DNA of 64,000 nucleotides, from the NCBI GenBank assembly GCA_951799445.1, contig OX637293.1, positions 11,470,001 to 11,534,000 on the forward strand, in the 5' to 3' direction. Shown here one piece after another: positions 56,983-64,000 of the stretch. The translations under genes were made by a program, and so were the position numbers. The notes below the pieces were generated by a model that saw nothing but the letters and a program-made list of their open reading frames with translations, was not told the origin of the DNA and did no database searches. The stretch is from Pseudisothecium myosuroides. Taxonomy: Eukaryota > Streptophyta > Bryopsida > Hypnales > Lembophyllaceae. Each line of letters begins with the position of its first letter. The first letter of the stretch is position 1.

Positions 56983-59900
56983 CATGACATTTGGTGTGCG
57001 AGTCCGCAAACTACAGGGCGTGCCTAATTATTTTCTTTTCTTGGTTTTGCGGAGCAAAATTAAAAGAAATGGGTCCTAGATTTAATGCCCACATTCAATC
57101 TCCATGTGGGGATTGTGTACAACTTGTACATTTTTTTCCTCTTCCAATCGCTATTGAATTTCATGACATCCCGGGTTGAATTCTACTAATTACGAGGCAT
57201 GCCTGGTTCTCGATTTTTTTCCTTCACGTAGTAAATGAATGTAAATGGGGCACAAATTTAATGCACTTGGGGAATGTACATGTTGAGAACATTTACAACT
57301 TGTACGATATTTTTTTATCCTCCAATTGCCAACTAATTCCATGACATTTGGTGTGCGAGTCCGCAAACTACAGGGCGTGCCTAATTATTTTCTTTTCTTG
57401 GTTTTGACGGAAGAATTTTATGCATCAAATTACGATGTGAATTTAATGCCCACATGCAATCTCCATGTGGGGATTGTGTACAACTTGTACATTTTTTTCC
57501 TCTTCCAATCGCTATTGAATTTCATGACATCCCGGGTTGAATTCTACTAATTACGAGGCATGCCTGGTTCTTGATTTTTTTCCTTCACGTAGTAAATGAA
57601 TATAAATGGGGCACAAATTTAATGCACTTGGGGAATGTACATGTTGAGAACATTTACAACTTGTACGATATTTTTTTATCCTCCAATTGCCAACTAATTC
57701 CATGACATTTGGTGTGCGAGTTCGCAAACTACAGGGCGTGCCTAATTATTTTCTTTTCTTGGTTTTGACGGAAGAATTTTATGCATCAAATTACGATGTG
57801 AATTTAATGCCCACATGCAATCTCCATGTGGGGATTGTGTACAACTTGTACATTTTTTTCCTCTTCCAATCGCTATTGAATTTCATGACATCCCGGGTTG
57901 AATTCTACTAATTACGAGGCATGCCTGGTTCTCGATTTTTTTCCTTCACGTGTAAATGAATGTAAATGGGGCACAAATTTAATGCACTTGGGGAATGTAC
58001 ATGTTGAGAACATTTACAACTTGTACGATATTTTTTTATCCTCCAATTGCCAACTAATTCCATGACATTTGGTGTGCGAGTCCGCAAACTACAGGGCGTG
58101 CCTAATTATTTTCTTTTCTTGGTTTTGCGGAGCAAAATTAAAAGAAATGGGTCCTAAATTTAATGCCCACATGCAATCTCCATGTGGGGATTGTGTACAA
58201 TTTGTACATTTTTTTCCTCTTCCAATCGCTATTGAATTTCATGACATCCCGGGTTGAATTCTACTAATTACGAGGCATGCCTGGTTCTTGATTTTTTTCC
58301 TTCACGTAGTAAATGAATATAAATGGGGCACAAATTTAATGCACTTGGGGAATGTACATGTTGAGAACATTTACAACTTGTACGATATTTTTTTATCCTC
58401 CAATTGCCAACTAATTCCATGAAATTTGGTGTGCGAGTCCGCAAACTACAGGGCGTGCCTAATTATTTTCTTTTCTTGGTTTTGACGGAAGAATTTTATG
58501 CATCAAATTACGATGTGAATTTAATGCCCACATGCAATCTCCATGTGGGGATTGTGTACAACTTGTACATTTTTTTCCTCTTCCAATCGCTATTGAATTT
58601 CATGACATCCCGGGTTGAATTCTACTAATTACGAGGCATGCCTGGTTCTCGATTTTTTTCCTTCACGTAGTAAATGAATGTAAATGGGGCACAAATTTAA
58701 TGCACTTGGGGAATGTACATGTTGAGAACATTTACAACTTGTACGATATTTTTTTATCCTCCAATTGCCAACTAATTCCATGACATTTGGTGTGCGAGTC
58801 CGCAAACTACAGGGCGTGCCTAATTATTTTCTTTTCTTGGTTTTGACGGAAGAATTTTATGCATCAAATTACGATGTGAATTTAATGCCCACATGCAATC
58901 TCCATGTGGGGATTGTGTACAACTTGTACATTTTTTTCCTCTTCCAATCGCTATTGAATTTCATGACATCCCGGGTTGAATTCTACTAATTACGAGGCAT
59001 GCCTGGTTCTTGATTTTTTTCCTTCACGTAGTAAATGAATATAAATGGGGCACAAATTTAATGCACTTGGGGAATGTACATGTTGAGAACATTTACAACT
59101 TGTACGATATTTTTTTATCCTCCAATTGCCAACTAATTCCATGACATTTGGTGTGCGAGTCCGCAAACTACGGGGCGTGCCTAATTATTTTCTTTTCTTG
59201 GTTTTGCGGAGCAAAATTAAAAGAAATGGGTCCTAAATTTAATGCCCACATGCAATCTCCATGTGGGGATTGTGTACAATTTGTACATTTTTTTCCTCTT
59301 CCAATCGCTATTGAATTTCATGACATCCCGGGTTGAATTCTACTAATTACGAGGCATGCCTGGTTCTTGATTTTTTTCCTTCACGTAGTAAATGAATATA
59401 AATGGGGCACAAATTTAATGCACTTGGGGAATGTACATGTTGAGAACATTTACAACTTGTACGATATTTTTTTATCCTCCAATTGCCAACTAATTCCATG
59501 ACATTTGGTGTGCGAGTCCGCAAACTACAGGGCGTGCCTAATTATTTTCTTTTCTTGGTTTTGACGGAAGAATTTTATGCATCAAATTACGATGTGAATT
59601 TAATGCCCACATGCAATCTCCATGTGGGGATTGTGTACAACTTGTACATTTTTTTCCTCTTCCAATCGCTATTGAATTTCATGACATCCCGGGTTGAATT
59701 CTACTAATTACGAGGCATGCCTGGTTCTTGATTTTTTTCCTTCACGTAGTAAATGAATATAAATGGGGCACAAATTTAATGCACTTGGGGAATGTACATG
59801 TTGAGAACATTTACAACTTGTACGATATTTTTTTATCCTCCAATTGCCAACTAATTCCATGACATTTGGTGTGCGAGTCCGCAAACTACAGGGCGTGCCT

Positions 59901-62375
59901 AATTATTTTCTTTTCTTGGTTTTGCGGAGCAAAATTAAAAGAAATGGGTCCTAGATTTAATGCCCACATTCAATCTCCATGTGGGGATTGTGTACAACTT
60001 GTACATTTTTTTCCTCTTCCAATCGCTATTGAATTTCATGACATCCCGGGTTGAATTCTACTAATTACGAGGCATGCCTGGTTCTCGATTTTTTTCCTTC
60101 ACGTAGTAAATGAATGTAAATGGGGCACAAATTTAATGCACTTGGGGAATGTACATGTTGAGAACATTTACAACTTGTACGATATTTTTTTATCCTCCAA
60201 TTGCCAACTAATTCCATGACATTTGGTGTGCGAGTCCGCAAACTACAGGGCGTGCCTAATTATTTTCTTTTCTTGGTTTTGACGGAAGAATTTTATGCAT
60301 CAAATTACGATGTGAATTTAATGCCCACATGCAATCTCCATGTGGGGATTGTGTACAACTTGTACATTTTTTTCCTCTTCCAATCGCTATTGAATTTCAT
60401 GACATCCCGGGTTGAATTCTACTAATTACGAGGCATGCCTGGTTCTTGATTTTTTTCCTTCACGTAGTAAATGAATATAAATGGGGCACAAATTTAATGC
60501 ACTTGGGGAATGTACATGTTGAGAACATTTACAACTTGTACGATATTTTTTTATCCTCCAATTGCCAACTAATTCCATGACATTTGGTGTGCGAGTTCGC
60601 AAACTACAGGGCGTGCCTAATTATTTTCTTTTCTTGGTTTTGACGGAAGAATTTTATGCATCAAATTACGATGTGAATTTAATGCCCACATGCAATCTCC
60701 ATGTGGGGATTGTGTACAACTTGTACATTTTTTTCCTCTTCCAATCGCTATTGAATTTCATGACATCCCGGGTTGAATTCTACTAATTACGAGGCATGCC
60801 TGGTTCTCGATTTTTTTCCTTCACGTGTAAATGAATGTAAATGGGGCACAAATTTAATGCACTTGGGGAATGTACATGTTGAGAACATTTACAACTTGTA
60901 CGATATTTTTTTATCCTCCAATTGCCAACTAATTCCATGACATTTGGTGTGCGAGTCCGCAAACTACAGGGCGTGCCTAATTATTTTCTTTTCTTGGTTT
61001 TGCGGAGCAAAATTAAAAGAAATGGGTCCTAAATTTAATGCCCACATGCAATCTCCATGTGGGGATTGTGTACAATTTGTACATTTTTTTCCTCTTCCAA
61101 TCGCTATTGAATTTCATGACATCCCGGGTTGAATTCTACTAATTACGAGGCATGCCTGGTTCTTGATTTTTTTCCTTCACGTAGTAAATGAATATAAATG
61201 GGGCACAAATTTAATGCACTTGGGGAATGTACATGTTGAGAACATTTACAACTTGTACGATATTTTTTTATCCTCCAATTGCCAACTAATTCCATGAAAT
61301 TTGGTGTGCGAGTCCGCAAACTACAGGGCGTGCCTAATTATTTTCTTTTCTTGGTTTTGACGGAAGAATTTTATGCATCAAATTACGATGTGAATTTAAT
61401 GCCCACATGCAATCTCCATGTGGGGATTGTGTACAACTTGTACATTTTTTTCCTCTTCCAATCGCTATTGAATTTCATGACATCCCGGGTTGAATTCTAC
61501 TAATTACGAGGCATGCCTGGTTCTCGATTTTTTTCCTTCACGTAGTAAATGAATGTAAATGGGGCACAAATTTAATGCACTTGGGGAATGTACATGTTGA
61601 GAACATTTACAACTTGTACGATATTTTTTTATCCTCCAATTGCCAACTAATTCCATGACATTTGGTGTGCGAGTCCGCAAACTACAGGGCGTGCCTAATT
61701 ATTTTCTTTTCTTGGTTTTGACGGAAGAATTTTATGCATCAAATTACGATGTGAATTTAATGCCCACATGCAATCTCCATGTGGGGATTGTGTACAACTT
61801 GTACATTTTTTTCCTCTTCCAATCGCTATTGAATTTCATGACATCCCGGGTTGAATTCTACTAATTACGAGGCATGCCTGGTTCTTGATTTTTTTCCTTC
61901 ACGTAGTAAATGAATGTAAATGGGGCACAAATTTAATGCACTTGGGGAATGTACATGTTGAGAACATTTACAACTTGTACGATATTTTTTTATCCTCCAA
62001 TTGCCAACTAATTCCATGACATTTGGTGTGCGAGTCCGCAAACTACGGGGCGTGCCTAATTATTTTCTTTTCTTGGTTTTGACGGAAGAATTTTATGCAT
62101 CAAATTACGATGTGAATTTAATGCCCACATGCAATCTCCATGTGGGGATTGTGTACAACTTGTACATTTTTTTCCTCTTCCAATCGCTATTGAATTTCAT
62201 GACATCCCGGGTTGAATTCTACTAATTACGAGGCATGCCTGGTTCTCGATTTTTTTCCTTCACGTAGTAAATGAATATAAATGGGGCACAAATTTAATGC
62301 ACTTGGGGAATGTACATGTTGAGAACATTTACAACTTGTACGATATTTTTTTATCCTCCAATTGCCAACTAATTC
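56983..62375 (+). repeat. Eight-unit higher-order block repeated at 2,875 bp
   Basis: Several rare variants recur in the same order 2,875 bp apart: CCTAGA with CACATTCAATC (57075 and 59950), GAGTTCGC (about 57718 and 60593), CACGTGTAAATG (about 57949 and 60824), CCATGAAATTTGG (about 58418 and 61293) and CTACGGGGCG (59171 and 62046). This is a segmental tandem duplication of eight dimers. Confidence 0.85.
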
Positions 62376-64000
62376 CATGACATTTGGTGTGCGAGTCCGC
62401 AAACTACAGGGCGTGCCTAATTATTTTCTTTTCTTGGTTTTGACGGAAGAATTTTATGCATCAAATTACGATGTGAATTTAATGCCCACATGCAATCTCC
62501 ATGTGGAGATTACGTACAACTTGTACATTTTTTTCCTCTTCCAATCGCTATTGAATTTCATGACATCCCGGGTTGAATTCTACTAATTACGAGGCATGCC
62601 TGGTTCTCGATTTTTTTCCTTCACGTGTAAATGAATGTAAATGGGGCACAAATTTAATGCACTTGGGGAATGTACATGTTGAGAACATTTACAACTTGTA
62701 CGATATTTTTTTATCCTCCAATTGCCAACTAATTCCATGACATTTGGTGTGCGAGTCCGCAAACTACAGGGCGTGCCTAATTATTTTCTTTTCTTGGTTT
62801 TGCGGAGCAAAATTAAAAGAAATGGGTCCTAAATTTAATGCCCACATGCAATCTCCATGTGGGGATTGTGTACAATTTGTACATTTTTTTCCTCTTCCAA
62901 TCGCTATTGAATTTCATGACATCCCGGGTTGAATTCTACTAATTACGAGGCATGCCTGGTTCTTGATTTTTTTCCTTCACGTAGTAAATGAATATAAATG
63001 GGGCACAAATTTAATGCACTTGGGGAATGTACATGTTGAGAACATTTACAACTTGTACGATATTTTTTTATCCTCCAATTGCCAACTAATTCCATGACAT
63101 TTGGTGTGCGAGTCCGCAAACTACAGGGCGTGCCTAATTATTTTCTTTTCTTGGTTTTGACGGAAGAATTTTATGCATCAAATTACGATGTGAATTTAAT
63201 GCCCACATGCAATCTCCATGTGGGGATTGTGTACAACTTGTACATTTTTTTCCTCTTCCAATCGCTATTGAATTTCATGACATCCCGGGTTGAATTCTAC
63301 TAATTACGAGGCATGCCTGGTTCTCGATTTTTTTCCTTCACGTAGTAAATGAATGTAAATGGGGCACAAATTTAATGCACTTGGGGAATGTACATGTTGA
63401 GAACATTTACAACTTGTACGATATTTTTTTATCCTCCAATTGCCAACTAATTCCATGACATTTGGTGTGCGAGTCCGCAAACTACAGGGCGTGCCTAATT
63501 ATTTTCTTTTCTTGGTTTTGCGGAGCAAAATTAAAAGAAATGGGTCCTAAATTTAATGCCCACATGCAATCTCCATGTGGGGATTGTGTACAATTTGTAC
63601 ATTTTTTTCCTCTTCCAATCGCTATTGAATTTCATGACATCCCGGGTTGAATTCTACTAATTACGAGGCATGCCTGGTTCTTGATTTTTTTCCTTCACGT
63701 AGTAAATGAATATAAATGGGGCACAAATTTAATGCACTTGGGGAATGTACATGTTGAGAACATTTACAACTTGTACGATATTTTTTTATCCTCCAATTGC
63801 CAACTAATTCCATGACATTTGGTGTGCGAGTCCGCAAACTACAGGGCGTGCCTAATTATTTTCTTTTCTTGGTTTTGACGGAAGAATTTTATGCATCAAA
63901 TTACGATGTGAATTTAATGCCCACATGCAATCTCCATGTGGAGATTACGTACAACTTGTACATTTTTTTCCTCTTCCAATCGCTATTGAATTTCATGACA

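Larger units (their letters stand above)
27502..64000 (+). repeat. Satellite array: about 101 head-to-tail dimeric units of 357-361 bp
   Basis: Units repeat from 27502 to the window edge. Each holds two related monomers starting CATGACAT: monomer 1 (CATGACATCCCGGG...) is 178 bp, and monomer 2 (CATGACATTTGGTG...) is 183 bp in type A units, 182 in type C and 179 in type B, giving 361, 360 and 357 bp. The monomers share GRSGYRTGCCT, a T-rich block, AATTTAATGC, ACAACTTGTAC, TTTTTTT and a CCAATYGC block in the same order, so the unit is an old duplication. Units are nearly identical, with a limited set of variants. About 30 units are type B, six are type C and the rest type A. Short ORFs of 62-117 codons in the units are by-products. 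Monomers of about 180 bp fit nucleosome-scale centromeric or heterochromatic satellites; that role is inferred. Confidence 0.97.

Noticed and set aside
27828..63650. About 100 ORFs of 62-117 codons, one or two per satellite unit
   Set aside because: They recur only because the unit recurs, often start at TTG, differ between unit types by frame loss, and show no domain. They are by-products of the repeat.
27502..64000. Possible CRISPR array or rDNA spacer
   Set aside because: There are no short repeats with unique spacers, the unit is uniform throughout, and no rRNA gene sequence is present in the window.
27502..64000. CENP-B box in the satellite
   Set aside because: No match to the TTCG-4 nt-A-2 nt-CGGG core was seen in a representative unit; only short dyads are present.

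Overview
This window is nuclear DNA of a land plant, most likely a moss. The one conventional plant gene is a two-exon chalcone synthase (CHS) whose protein reads like moss CHS and whose intron splits the conserved Cys codon. The rest is DNA-transposon-like genes, small inverted-repeat elements and a very large satellite array. I cannot name the species from sequence alone. There are no bacterial operons, rRNA genes or recognisable tRNA genes, and nearly all supportable genes lie on the minus strand.

Layout. (1) 1-2371: AT-rich, no gene seen. (2) 2372-4166: CHS with a TATA box and a G-box. It has all catalytic residues but a one-base deletion in exon 2, so as written it is a pseudogene or carries an assembly error. 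(3) 4559-5304: two small inverted-repeat elements (MITEs). (4) 6120 to about 14250: a decayed CACTA (En/Spm-type) element. A CACTA terminus lies at 6120, subterminal AGTCGT/ACGACT repeats are frequent, and a multi-exon minus-strand TNP1-like gene (13603 to 7163) carries an inserted FCP1/HAD-like phosphatase domain and two in-frame stops. No right terminus was found. (5) 14898-15190: a 165-bp tandem duplication. (6) 15689-22785: a coherent five-exon minus-strand reading frame with phase-0 splice sites. It encodes, in order, a ParB-like domain, a permuted N4/N6 DNA-methyltransferase-like domain with altered catalytic motifs, a disordered and coiled-coil linker, an FCP1/HAD-like domain, and a disordered tail. 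(7) A 21-bp palindrome, TTATCYTCG-N3-CGAGGATAA, recurs at least 16 times in the 5' flank, introns and exons of that gene and was not noticed elsewhere. (8) 24220-26382: CA-rich low-complexity DNA, a decaying 150-195-bp tandem repeat, another MITE copy and a 160-bp foldback element. (9) 26690-64000: a satellite array, first in inverted and diverged orientation (26690-27501), then about 101 head-to-tail units of 357-361 bp running off the right edge. Each unit is a dimer of two related monomers of about 178 and 179-183 bp.

The most unusual part is items 6 and 7: a ParB/methyltransferase-like protein gene embedded in its own dense set of palindromes resembling protein-binding sites. The architecture recalls prokaryotic or phage ParB-methylase fusions and, functionally, plant transposons whose own protein binds short motifs dispersed through the element. 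Whether the protein binds the palindromes is inference. The satellite, with nucleosome-sized monomers, higher-order duplications and dyad symmetries, is a candidate centromeric or heterochromatic repeat, also by inference.
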